NCBI GenBank assembly: GCA_019115685.1
Contig: DXDC01000200.1
Coordinates: forward strand, 1 to 7,612
Direction: 5' to 3'
Length of the DNA stretch: 7,612 bases
Source: Candidatus Agrococcus pullicola
GTDB taxonomy: Bacteria; Actinomycetota; Actinomycetes; Actinomycetales; Microbacteriaceae
This document shows, piece after piece, positions 1 through 5,603 of this stretch. The notes below the pieces were generated by a model. It made no database searches and was not told the origin of the DNA. It saw nothing but the letters and a program-made list of their open reading frames with translations. Position 1 is the first letter of the stretch, and every line of letters starts with the position of its first letter. A program made the translations under genes and the position numbers.

Positions 1-291
1 GCCGACACCGAGCGTGCCGCCGGTTACGCGGAGCTCGACCCGCTGGTGGCGCGCAACGAGAAGGCGACCGAGGGCCTGTTCCCGGCAGGCGGCGACGCCC
101 ACCCGCGCGCCGTGGCCGAGGAGATCGTCCGTGTGCTCGACCTCCCGGCAGGCGAGCGGCCGTTCCGCACGGTCGTGGACTTCAGCCAGGCCGGGGTCGA
201 GAACGTCAACCAGGTCATGCGCCAGGCGCAGGAGGAGTTCGTCACCCGCCTCGGCTTCGGCGAGCTCCTGCACGTGAAGCAGAAGAGCTGA
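1..291 (+). CDS. Short-chain dehydrogenase/reductase, C-terminal fragment (5' end outside window)
   Basis: The reading frame is open from the first base and ends at TGA 289-291, giving the last 96 residues of a protein that starts upstream. The visible part resembles the C-terminal region of classical NAD(P)-dependent SDR oxidoreductases: a charged helix (ARNEKATEGLF), a segment PRAVAEEIVRVLDLP that matches the 'allowed region of the helix before the last strand' in SDRs, and then GERPFRTVVD, a common SDR closing strand. The Rossmann motif and the YxxxK catalytic pair would lie upstream, so the substrate cannot be guessed. The next ORF starts 20 bp downstream after a purine-rich site and was probably co-transcribed with this gene. 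In related actinobacteria SDRs of this kind often sit next to a SnoaL/NTF2-like gene, which agrees with the N-terminal piece of the following chimera. The SDR assignment rests on the C-terminus only. Confidence 0.75.
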   Translation, partial: ADTERAAGYAELDPLVARNEKATEGLFPAGGDAHPRAVAEEIVRVLDLPAGERPFRTVVDFSQAGVENVNQVMRQAQEEFVTRLGFGELLHVKQKS

Positions 292-311
292 GGGAAGGGA
301 CGACGCTGACC

Positions 312-608
312 ATGACGAACATCGAGACACCAGCTCCGATCGTGGCGTTCCTCGAGGCGACGAACGGCGCCGACACGGTCGTCCTCGTGGAGCGGGACGC
401 GAAACGCGTCGCGCTGCGGATCACGACGGACGGCAGGGGCAGCAGCGTCTCTTCCGGAGGGAGTGGTCGGGGCCTTCCCGGGATCCGAGACCGCGTCGCC
501 GCGCTCGGCGGAACCTTCGAGGCCGGACCGGATTCCGCGGGCGGATTCGCGGTCAGCGCCGAGATTCCCGTGCACATCACATCGCGAGAGGGCCAACTGC
601 ATGGATAG
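312..608 (+). pseudogene. Chimeric ORF: SnoaL/NTF2-like start fused to the C-terminal end of a NarL-type sensor histidine kinase
   Basis: The 98-residue ORF has two unlike parts. Residues 1-20 (MTNIETPAPIVAFLEATNG) look like the start of SnoaL/NTF2-like proteins, which typically open with 'TPAPIAAFxxATNxGDT'. From about residue 20 onward the sequence is the end of a HisKA_3/HATPase_c kinase: a strand pair VVLVERDAKRVALRITTDGRG containing the G1 box (D-G-R-G, residues 41-44), a Gly/Ser loop, the G2 box GRGLPGIRDRVAALGG (residues ~52-67) and the closing strand GGFAVSAEIPV. The dimerisation helix with the phospho-accepting His and the N box of the ATPase domain are missing, so it cannot work as a kinase. 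The site GGGAAGGGA at 293-301 serves the ATG at 312. The stop TAG overlaps the response regulator start by 8 bp (ATGGATAG), the usual kinase/regulator coupling, so the 3' end is native. The likely cause is an in-frame deletion joining two genes. It may still be translated. Confidence 0.72.
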
Positions 609-1275
609 CCAGGACGCGACTCGGATCCGCGTGCTGGTGTGCGACGACCAAGTGATGATCCGCAGCGGCCTCGTCACGATCATCGACGCGCAGCCCGACA
701 TGGAGGTCGTCGGAGAGTGCGGCGACGGCCGCGCCGCGGTCGAGCTGGCCGGACGCACCGCGCCCGACGTCGTCGTGATGGACGTGCGGATGCCCGTGCT
801 CAACGGCATAGAGGCGACCCGCCAGCTGGCGGGAGCCGCGGTGGCGGCGCCCGTGAAGGTGCTGGTCGTGACGACGTTCAACCTCGATGAGTACGTCTAT
901 GAGGCGCTGCGCGCGGGAGCGAGCGGGTTCCTCCTCAAGGACGCCCCACCGGACCAACTGCTGTCCGGGATCCGCACCGTGGCCGCGGGGACCTCTCTCC
1001 TCGCTCCCGAGGTGACGCGTTCCCTCGTCGGGCGCTTCGCCTCCCGGATCCGCGTCGATGATGCCGTGCCGGACGATCTGCCGCTCACCGCGCGCGAGCT
1101 CGAGGTGCTGCGCCTCCTGGCGGAGGGGATGTCGAACGGCGAGATCGCCGCGTCGCTCGTGATCAGCCACGAGACCGTGAAGACGTACGTGTCGCGGATC
1201 CTGACGAAACTGGATCTGCGCGATCGGGTGCAGGCGGTGGTGTTCGCGTATCGCAGCGGTCTCGTCGCGCTGTGA
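601..1275 (+). CDS. NarL/FixJ-family response regulator (REC + LuxR-type HTH)
   Basis: A DNA-binding response regulator of 224 residues, the normal length for the family. The receiver domain (about 9-125) has the acidic pair D15-D16, the phospho-acceptor D61 in VVVMDVRMPVLNG, the switch Thr at T91 and the conserved Lys K113 (FLLKD). A linker leads to a LuxR/GerE helix-turn-helix near residues 160-220 (LTARELEVLRLLAEGMSNGEIA...VKTYVSRILTKL). The start at 601 is chosen because it places a short leader before the first strand, has GAGAGG at 586-591 upstream and gives the 8-bp overlap with the kinase remnant typical of coupled pairs; an in-frame upstream ATG at 463 would add an unrelated extension. 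All key residues are intact although the upstream kinase is reduced to its C-terminal end, so phosphorylation would have to come from another kinase or small phosphodonor, or the protein may act unphosphorylated. Its targets cannot be told from the sequence. Confidence 0.93.
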   Translation: MDSQDATRIRVLVCDDQVMIRSGLVTIIDAQPDMEVVGECGDGRAAVELAGRTAPDVVVMDVRMPVLNGIEATRQLAGAAVAAPVKVLVVTTFNLDEYVYEALRAGASGFLLKDAPPDQLLSGIRTVAAGTSLLAPEVTRSLVGRFASRIRVDDAVPDDLPLTARELEVLRLLAEGMSNGEIAASLVISHETVKTYVSRILTKLDLRDRVQAVVFAYRSGLVAL

Positions 1276-1277
1276 TG

Positions 1278-1307
1278 AAGACATGCGCAGCCAGACATCG
1301 CTACACT
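1278..1307 (+). promoter_or_regulatory. Candidate sigma-70-type promoter for the glutaminase gene
   Basis: A -10-like TACACT at 1302-1307 fits the actinobacterial TANNNT consensus. It is preceded, 18 bp upstream, by AAGACA at 1278-1283, matching four of six bases of TTGACA. Transcription would start near 1314, about 20 nt before the ATG and just upstream of the ribosome binding site. The -35 overlaps the bases right after the response regulator stop. The gap of 58 bp and this motif suggest that the glutaminase can be expressed separately from the regulator; read-through is also possible. Confidence 0.4.
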
Positions 1308-1322
1308 CCACAGACCGACCTC

Positions 1323-1330
1323 AAGGAGGG
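1323..1330 (+). promoter_or_regulatory. Strong ribosome binding site that fixes the glutaminase start
   Basis: AAGGAGGG lies 3 nt before ATG 1334. It is nearly a full anti-Shine-Dalgarno complement and decides for the start at 1334 over an in-frame ATG at 1283, which would add 17 residues (rich in S, Q, T and H) not expected in glutaminases and would have the promoter-like sequence inside the coding region. Confidence 0.8.
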
Positions 1331-1333
1331 CAG

Positions 1334-2599
1334 ATGCGCTCGATCATTCCCGACTACCTGGCCGATGCGCTGTTCCGCGTGGAGCCCGACACCTCCGGAC
1401 AACCCGCACAGTACATTCCGGAGCTCGCCGGAGCGGATCCCGAACGCCTCGCGGCTGTTGTGGCCACGATCGACGGTGAAGTGTACGGTGCGGGGGACAG
1501 CGACGCCGAGTTCACGATCCAGTCGATCTCGAAGCCGTTCGTCTACGCGCTCGCTCTGGCAGACCGAGGGTTCGATACCGTGCTCGACAAGGTCGGGGTC
1601 GAGCCGTCAGGGGAGGCGTTCAACGAGGTCTCCCTCGAGCACGACACGGGGCGCCCGCTCAATCCGATGATCAATGCCGGCGCGCTCACGGTGCAGTCGC
1701 TGATCGGCCCGTGGAACTCCGAGCCCGCCGAGCGCGGCGAACGCGTGCGCCAGGGGCTGTCGGCGTTCGCCGGTCGCGAGCTGACGATCGACGAGCGGGT
1801 GTACTCATCGGAGATGGACACCGCGCATCGCAATCTCGCGATCGCACACATGCTGCGCAGCCGGGATGTCCTGACGGAGGATCCGAGGACGGTCGTTGAG
1901 GGCTACGTTCGCCAGTGCGCCGTGCTCGTGACCGCGCGAGACCTCGCGATGATGGCCGCGACGCTGGCCAATCGCGGCGTCAACCCCCTGACGAACGAAC
2001 AGGTCGTCAGCGGCGCGGTCGTGCGGTACGTGCTGAGCGTGATGTTCACATGCGGCATGTACGACGCCGCTGGCGACTGGGCCACCCAGGTGGGTATTCC
2101 CGCGAAGAGCGGCGTGGGGGGCGGGCTGATCGGTGCGCTCCCCGGCCAGGTCGGCATCGCCACGTTCTCGCCGCGCCTCGACGAGCACGGCCATAGCGTT
2201 CGAGGCGTCTCGCTTTTCGAGAGATTCTCCTCGGACATGGGGCTGCACGTGATGGAGATTCCCTCGGCGGCGAGCTCCGTCGTGCGTTCGAATCAGGTGC
2301 AGGACGGGGAGCGCGGTGCCACTCGGGTGCTCCGGCTGCAGGGCGGCATCCGCTTCGCCGGAGCCGAGCGGATCATCCGGGACGCTGAGGAGATCGAGGT
2401 CGACGAAGCGCGTGTCGTGTTCGACCTCTCGCTCGTCTATTCGCTCGACGCCGTGGCGCGCCGACTGCTTCTCGAGATCACCCGCCGCCTGACCGATGGC
2501 GACCAGGAAGTGTACTTCGTCGACCCGCAGGGCATCCTCGCGCACACGGACGTCGGCGCCGCCGTCGTCGTCGACGAGCTCGAAGGGGCCGTGGGGTAG
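1334..2599 (+). CDS. glsA: Glutaminase A with C-terminal STAS domain
   Basis: Hydrolyses L-glutamine to glutamate and ammonia (EC 3.5.1.2) in the cytoplasm; a serine-dependent beta-lactamase-fold enzyme. The protein has 421 residues, against about 310 for single-domain GlsA. The catalytic S-x-x-K motif is S64-I-S-K67, and the family ligand residues are recognisable: N114 (NPMINAG), E160 (YSSE), N167 (RNLA), Y191 (VEGYVRQCA), Y243 (CGMYD) and V261 (KSGVGGG). Residues from about 330 on (RVLRLQGGIRFAGAERII...ARVVFDLSLVYSLDAVARRLLLE) form a STAS domain of the sulfate-transporter/anti-sigma-antagonist type. The extra domain is known in other actinobacterial glutaminases and is thought to be regulatory; the Ser in the DLSLVYSLD region is where antagonists are phosphorylated, though regulation here is inference. 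The gene follows the response regulator by 58 bp on the same strand, but a functional link is not shown. No truncation or frameshift is seen. Confidence 0.95.
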   Translation: MRSIIPDYLADALFRVEPDTSGQPAQYIPELAGADPERLAAVVATIDGEVYGAGDSDAEFTIQSISKPFVYALALADRGFDTVLDKVGVEPSGEAFNEVSLEHDTGRPLNPMINAGALTVQSLIGPWNSEPAERGERVRQGLSAFAGRELTIDERVYSSEMDTAHRNLAIAHMLRSRDVLTEDPRTVVEGYVRQCAVLVTARDLAMMAATLANRGVNPLTNEQVVSGAVVRYVLSVMFTCGMYDAAGDWATQVGIPAKSGVGGGLIGALPGQVGIATFSPRLDEHGHSVRGVSLFERFSSDMGLHVMEIPSAASSVVRSNQVQDGERGATRVLRLQGGIRFAGAERIIRDAEEIEVDEARVVFDLSLVYSLDAVARRLLLEITRRLTDGDQEVYFVDPQGILAHTDVGAAVVVDELEGAVG

Positions 2600-2609
2600 C
2601 CCCTCCTTC
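2582..2609 (+). terminator. Hairpin at the glutaminase stop codon, candidate terminator
   Basis: Outer arms GAAGG (2582-2586) and CCTTC (2605-2609) enclose inner arms GGGG (2593-2596) and CCCC (2600-2603) with a TAG loop that is the stop codon's own sequence. The stem is interrupted by an asymmetric internal loop, and no run of T follows, as is common in high-GC actinobacteria. It lies between convergent genes, where a terminator is expected. Confidence 0.4.
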
Positions 2610-2617
2610 TGTCGGCG

Positions 2618-2666
2618 TCAGCGGCCCGACCCGTGTCCTGTCCGCCCGCTGAATCAGGGCCGCTGA
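2618..2666. repeat. Perfect 10-bp inverted repeat between convergent genes
   Basis: TCAGCGGCCC (2618-2627) is the exact reverse complement of GGGCCGCTGA (2657-2666), separated by 29 bp. The right arm lies in the last codons of the SDR on the - strand and the left arm in the 54-bp gap after the glutaminase. Position between convergent genes makes a bidirectional terminator the simplest reading, but the loop is long and no T-tract is present. Confidence 0.4.
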
Positions 2667-3403
2667 GTGGTGGGACGGACGATGATCTCGTTGACATCGC
2701 CTCCCGCGTTGATCGCGTAGCTGATGCTGCGTGCGATCTCGGTGGCGGGCAGGGCATTGGAGCGATACTCCTGCATGGCTTCGCGGGCCTCTGGGTCCGA
2801 GATGGAGTCGGCGAGTTCTGATTCGGTGACCCCCGGGGTGATGGTGGTGACCCGCAACCAAGGCTCGGACTCGATGCGCAGTCCTTCGCTGATGGCCCAT
2901 GCGGCGTATTTGGTCGCGCAGTAGACGGCAGCTGTCGGGAGCACTTCGTGTGCGCCCGTGGAGGCCAGCGTGACGATGTGGCCGCTCTTCTGCTCCCGCA
3001 TCACCGGCTGCGCTGCGGCGATGCCGTGCACGACCCCGCGGATGTTGACATCGATCATGCTGTCCCATTCGTCCACGTGGGACTGCTCCAGCGGGGAAAG
3101 CGGCATGATCCCCGCGTTGCTGATCAGCACATCGAGCCTGCCGAATGTCTCGGCGGCGTACGTGACGGCTTCTTGGACGCTGTGTCGTGCGGTGACGTCG
3201 AGGGAGACGCCGGCAGCTGTTCCTCCGTCGGATTCGATCTCGGACACGAGTTCGTCCAGACGCTCTTGCCGGCGGGCGCCGAGAACGACCGTATGGCCTT
3301 CTTGTGCCAGTTGGCGGGCGGTCGCCGCGCCGATCCCGCTGGATGCTCCGGTGATCAGAATGACCTTCTTCTCATGTGCCGAGCCTGTGGTGGCAGATCC
3401 CAT
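2654..3403 (-). CDS. Classical short-chain dehydrogenase/reductase, partner of the MmyB-like regulator
   Basis: An NAD(P)-dependent oxidoreductase of 249 residues, normal for classical SDRs. Visible motifs: cofactor-binding TGASSGIG (T18-G25), arginines R44-R45 after the second strand (GARRQERL), which favour NADPH, acidic D69 (SLDV), SNAG (95-98), N120, S148 in LASTG, and the catalytic Y161-x-x-x-K165 (YCATK). The tail RSISYAINAGGDVNEIIVRPTTQ is typical of the family that includes serine/clavaldehyde-type dehydrogenases. The start at 3403 is chosen because AAGGAG sits 7 nt upstream (3411-3416 on this strand) and the Rossmann strand follows at once; the frame is open to 3541 but that extension has no SDR similarity. 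It is divergent from an XRE/MmyB-like gene, an arrangement known to recur in actinobacteria, so that regulator probably controls it. Substrate unknown. Confidence 0.93.
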   Translation of the reverse strand: MGSATTGSAHEKKVILITGASSGIGAATARQLAQEGHTVVLGARRQERLDELVSEIESDGGTAAGVSLDVTARHSVQEAVTYAAETFGRLDVLISNAGIMPLSPLEQSHVDEWDSMIDVNIRGVVHGIAAAQPVMREQKSGHIVTLASTGAHEVLPTAAVYCATKYAAWAISEGLRIESEPWLRVTTITPGVTESELADSISDPEAREAMQEYRSNALPATEIARSISYAINAGGDVNEIIVRPTTQRP

Positions 3404-3410
3404 GGCTGTG

Positions 3411-3416
3411 CTCCTT
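3411..3416 (-). promoter_or_regulatory. Ribosome binding site of the SDR gene
   Basis: AAGGAG read on the - strand, 7 nt before the ATG at 3403. It settles the start of the SDR against longer alternatives. Confidence 0.75.
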
Positions 3417-3431
3417 GCGTATCGCGTTGAT

Positions 3432-3448
3432 GTCGGGACGGTCCCGAC
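3432..3448. promoter_or_regulatory. Perfect 17-bp palindrome, likely operator in the SDR/regulator divergent gap
   Basis: GTCGGGACGGTCCCGAC: two perfect 8-bp arms around a single central base. It lies 28 bp upstream of the SDR start codon and 108 bp upstream of the regulator start codon. Its place near the expected transcription start of the SDR suggests a repressor-type site for the homodimeric MmyB-like protein encoded next door. An RNA hairpin in the SDR leader is the alternative. A weaker repeat, GCCTGG (3501-3506) and CCAGGC (3518-3523), lies closer to the regulator and could be a second site. Confidence 0.6.
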
Positions 3449-3542
3449 TTGTTCGTGTCCAGACTTCTCGGTGTTGCGGCGTCGTGCCAGGTTCCGCTGA
3501 GCCTGGGTGCGACAGGACCAGGCGGCTCCGGCGTCGCACATC

Positions 3543-3548
3543 TAGAGT
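3543..3548 (+). promoter_or_regulatory. Candidate -10 element for a leaderless MmyB-like regulator transcript
   Basis: TAGAGT fits TANNNT and ends 8 bp before ATG 3557, the spacing seen for leaderless transcripts in actinobacteria. No Shine-Dalgarno-like sequence is present before this ATG, which agrees with leaderless translation. No convincing -35 was found. Confidence 0.35.
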
Positions 3549-3556
3549 TGTTGCCC

Positions 3557-4384
3557 ATGAGTATCGGGCCGTATCTGCGCAGCCTCCGGGGTCGGATCCC
3601 GCCGGAGTCGCTGTCGCTGCCGCACGCCGGTGTTCGCCGGGTGCCAGGCCTGCGTCGTGAAGAGGTCGCCGTACTGGCCGGTGTCAGTGTCGACTACTAC
3701 ACCCGGCTGGAGCAGGGGCGGGAGAAGAACCCGTCCGCGCAGATCGTGGAGGCGCTCTGCCGGGGCCTCGATCTCACCGGCGATGAGCGAGACCACCTGT
3801 TTCGCTTGGCCGGGTACCAGCCCCCGAACCCGGTCGTGCCGAACGCGGTGCGTCCGGAGCTGACTCGTCTGCTGGAGCAGTGGTCGGACCAGGCAGCCTT
3901 CGTGCTCACCGGCACTCTGGACATCGTGGCTCCCAACGCGCTGGCGCGGGCGCTGTTCGCTGACGTGACCCACCAGGACAATCTCGCCCGGATGGTGTTC
4001 CTCGATCCCGCCGCGAGAGCGTTCTACGTTGACTGGGAACGGGCCGCAGAGTCGGTGGTCGCTACCCTGCGGCACAACACGACCCGAACGCCGGCCGCCG
4101 TGATGGATCCGTTCATCCGCGAGCTCTCAGAATCATCTGCCGAGTTCGCCCGTCTGTGGCACGAACAACGGGTTCGCGGCAAGACTCATGCGGTCAAACG
4201 ATTCCGGCACCGCCAGGTCGGCGACCTCAGCCTGGAATACCAGGCATTCGACGTTCCGGAGACCGCGGGCTGGCAGATCATCATCTACGCTGCCGAACCC
4301 GGCACGGCCTCTGCGGAGGCCCTCGCGCTGCTGGGCACCTATACCCACCTCCTACACAACGCCGGATTCGGCCGGCAGAAATGA
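3557..4384 (+). CDS. XRE-family regulator with MmyB-like ligand-binding domain
   Basis: A 275-residue transcription factor. The N-terminus has the XRE helix-turn-helix with the hallmark of MmyB-like regulators, RRVPGLRREEVAVLAGVSVDYYTRLEQGR (given here as positions 27-55 with key residues PGLRREE, AGVS and YYTRLEQGR). Residues from about 105 to 270 match the PAS-like MmyB-type ligand-binding domain (LTGTLDIVAPNALARALF, later LWHEQRVRGK and LEYQAFDVPETAGWQIIIYAAEPGT). A structurally studied member of this family bound a fatty acid, so a lipophilic effector is possible; this is family knowledge, not shown here. The start at 3557 is chosen because the HTH follows directly; the open frame back to 3449 would run over unrelated sequence and part of the operator region. 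The gene is divergent from the SDR and most likely regulates it, perhaps also itself. Confidence 0.92.
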   Translation: MSIGPYLRSLRGRIPPESLSLPHAGVRRVPGLRREEVAVLAGVSVDYYTRLEQGREKNPSAQIVEALCRGLDLTGDERDHLFRLAGYQPPNPVVPNAVRPELTRLLEQWSDQAAFVLTGTLDIVAPNALARALFADVTHQDNLARMVFLDPAARAFYVDWERAAESVVATLRHNTTRTPAAVMDPFIRELSESSAEFARLWHEQRVRGKTHAVKRFRHRQVGDLSLEYQAFDVPETAGWQIIIYAAEPGTASAEALALLGTYTHLLHNAGFGRQK

Positions 4385-4392
4385 CGGAAGGG

Positions 4393-4415
4393 CGTCGCGA
4401 AATCGTATCGCGACG
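4393..4415 (+). terminator. Perfect 8-bp hairpin after the regulator stop
   Basis: CGTCGCGA (4393-4400) and TCGCGACG (4408-4415) flank a 7-nt loop, starting 9 bp after the stop codon of the MmyB-like regulator. No T-tract follows. Best read as a transcription terminator or mRNA 3'-end stabiliser; an operator for the next gene is less likely because that gene starts 91 bp further on. Confidence 0.55.
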
Positions 4416-4471
4416 GTCTCGCCCCAGCGCCGTCAGTGTCTCCACGGGAATTCATCGTCCGCCGTCGGGGG

Positions 4472-4500
4472 TTCACATCTGCGTCGAGTCGTGATCTGCT
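4472..4500 (+). promoter_or_regulatory. Weak promoter candidate for the DoxX-like gene
   Basis: TTCACA (4472-4477) and TCTGCT (4495-4500) are 17 bp apart, and the -10-like hexamer ends 6 bp before ATG 4507. There is no ribosome binding site before that ATG, so a leaderless transcript would fit. The -10 is a poor match, so this is tentative. Confidence 0.22.
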
Positions 4501-4506
4501 GAACAC

Positions 4507-4917
4507 ATGGCCACTCGCAGGCGCTCCCGCGCGGTGGTGCGCTGGCTGCTCGCCCTGGCTATGGTGTTCGCCGGACTCTCGCACCTCTTCTGGGCGCGGA
4601 GAGAATTTCGTGCTCAAGTACCCGACTGGACCGAGAAAGTGCTCGATAAGGACGCGGTTGTCATCGGATCCGGGGTTGCGGAGGTCATGCTCGGCGGCGC
4701 GCTCGTCGCCCTGCCACGTTCTCGGTCGCGAGTCGGCGCCCTGCTCGCCGCCTTCTATGTCGCCGTCTTCCCCGGCAATGTCGAGCAGTGGCGGAAGGGT
4801 CGAAACGGGTTTGGACTCGACACCGACCGCAAGCGCTTGCTGCGGCTCTTCTTCCAGCCCCTGCTGGTGTGGGCGGCGTGGTGGAGCACGCGGGAAGGGC
4901 GGTCATGGACTCGGTGA
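4507..4917 (+). CDS. DoxX-like small integral membrane protein
   Basis: A 136-residue membrane protein with a basic N-terminus (MATRRRSRAVVR) and four hydrophobic segments at about 11-29, 50-69, 76-92 and 113-127. The sequence pattern (LAMVFAGLSHLFWARREFRAQVPDW, then GVAEVMLGGALV, then AAFYVAVFPGNVEQW and GLDTDRKRLLRLFFQPLLV) is that of actinobacterial DoxX-like/SURF4-type proteins. Their role is unknown in general; DoxX relatives have been linked to redox or oxidative-stress complexes. The conserved charged and polar parts (RREF..QVPDW, FPGN..QW, DTDRKR) are likely functional loops. The start at 4507 gives the expected first helix. The last 13 bp overlap the next gene, so the two are probably translated together. 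Confidence 0.8.
   Translation: MATRRRSRAVVRWLLALAMVFAGLSHLFWARREFRAQVPDWTEKVLDKDAVVIGSGVAEVMLGGALVALPRSRSRVGALLAAFYVAVFPGNVEQWRKGRNGFGLDTDRKRLLRLFFQPLLVWAAWWSTREGRSWTR
4892..4899 (+). promoter_or_regulatory. Ribosome binding site of the seven-helix protein, inside the DoxX-like gene
   Basis: GGGAAGGG ends 5 nt before ATG 4905 and lies in the 3' end of the upstream coding region. It decides for the start at 4905 over an in-frame ATG at 4788, whose extra 39 residues are not membrane-like and would read fully inside the DoxX-like gene. Confidence 0.65.
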
Positions 4918-5603
4918 TCTTCCTCGGGTTCTCGGTGGCCTACCTCGTCCTCGCGACGTGGGCCGTCGTCGGGATGGTGCGACGGCGTCGCCTGATCCCG
5001 TCGGACCTTGCCGTCCTCGTCGTGGCCGCGCTCGTCTACGACAATGCCGTCATCGGCCTCGGCGTGGTCATCGGTGAGGGGCCACTCCTCGAGACTCTCA
5101 ACGGCGCACGGTACTGGCTGCACGCGCTCGTCACGCCCCTTCTCGTGCTCATCGGATGGCACGTGCTTGTTCGCGCAGGCGTGCGCTGGGCGGCCTCGGC
5201 CGCGGGGAGAGTTGGCGCTGTGGTGCTCACCGCCGTGCTCATCGTGTACGAGTTGGTCGTCGGCGCCCTGGCATTGGATCTGTCGCCGCGGCTGGAGTAC
5301 GGGGCGCTCAGCTATGCGAACGAGAACGCTCCCGACGGACCGCCGGTGATGGTTCTGATCGTCGCCGCGGCTCTCCTCGTCGCCGGAATCGCCGCCGTCG
5401 TGAAGCAGCGGTGGCCCTGGCTGGCGGTCGGCACCGGTCTCATGGTGGTCGGCAGCGCTGTGCCGCTTCCCGTCCCGAGCGGCGCAGTGACGAACATGTT
5501 CGAGCTGATCCTGCTGATCAGCGTGCTTGCGACGGTGGCACACCAAGACGCGCGGGCCCGAAGCGGCGCGCGTCGACGAGTGGACCATCGAGATCCACGG
5601 TGA
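4905..5603 (+). CDS. Seven-helix integral membrane protein of unknown function (3' end possibly frameshifted)
   Basis: I do not recognise a functional family. The 232-residue product has about seven hydrophobic segments, near 4-24, 33-53, 72-90, 103-123, 147-166, 171-187 and 197-213. Notable polar residues inside or next to the helices are the motif LVYDNAVIGLGVVIGEGPLLETLNGARYWLHALVTPLL (positions 43-80; key D46, N47, E58, N66, R69, W71, H73), an E116 in helix 4 and DLSPRLEYGALSY (125-137), which would face the outside or line a cavity. The gene overlaps the DoxX-like gene by 13 bp, so the two products may act together in the membrane. The tail after helix 7 (ARARSGARRRVDHRDPR) has codons with few third-position G/C, while the next frame becomes coding-like there; see the finding on a possible frameshift. 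Transport or sensing is possible but not shown. Confidence 0.78.
   Translation: MDSVIFLGFSVAYLVLATWAVVGMVRRRRLIPSDLAVLVVAALVYDNAVIGLGVVIGEGPLLETLNGARYWLHALVTPLLVLIGWHVLVRAGVRWAASAAGRVGAVVLTAVLIVYELVVGALALDLSPRLEYGALSYANENAPDGPPVMVLIVAAALLVAGIAAVVKQRWPWLAVGTGLMVVGSAVPLPVPSGAVTNMFELILLISVLATVAHQDARARSGARRRVDHRDPR

Noticed and set aside
463..600. N-terminal extension of the response regulator from an upstream ATG
   Set aside because: This stretch is the kinase remnant read in another frame; the start at 601 has a ribosome binding site, a native overlap and the usual family length.
312..608. A complete small anti-sigma factor or stand-alone HATPase protein
   Set aside because: The N box is missing, and the N-terminal 20 residues belong to another family, so a fused remnant explains it better.
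24..881. Long open frame on the - strand across the SDR end, chimera and response regulator
   Set aside because: It is antisense to well-supported genes, rich in Arg/Ser/Thr/Ala as expected from reversed GC-rich codons, and has no recognisable domain.
3404..3541. N-terminal extension of the middle SDR
   Set aside because: It would cover the palindrome and has no SDR similarity; AAGGAG directly before 3403 supports the shorter form.
4755..5588. Long - strand open frame opposite the membrane-protein pair
   Set aside because: His/Asp/Arg-rich shadow of the + strand genes with no domain, no membrane segments and no start signal.
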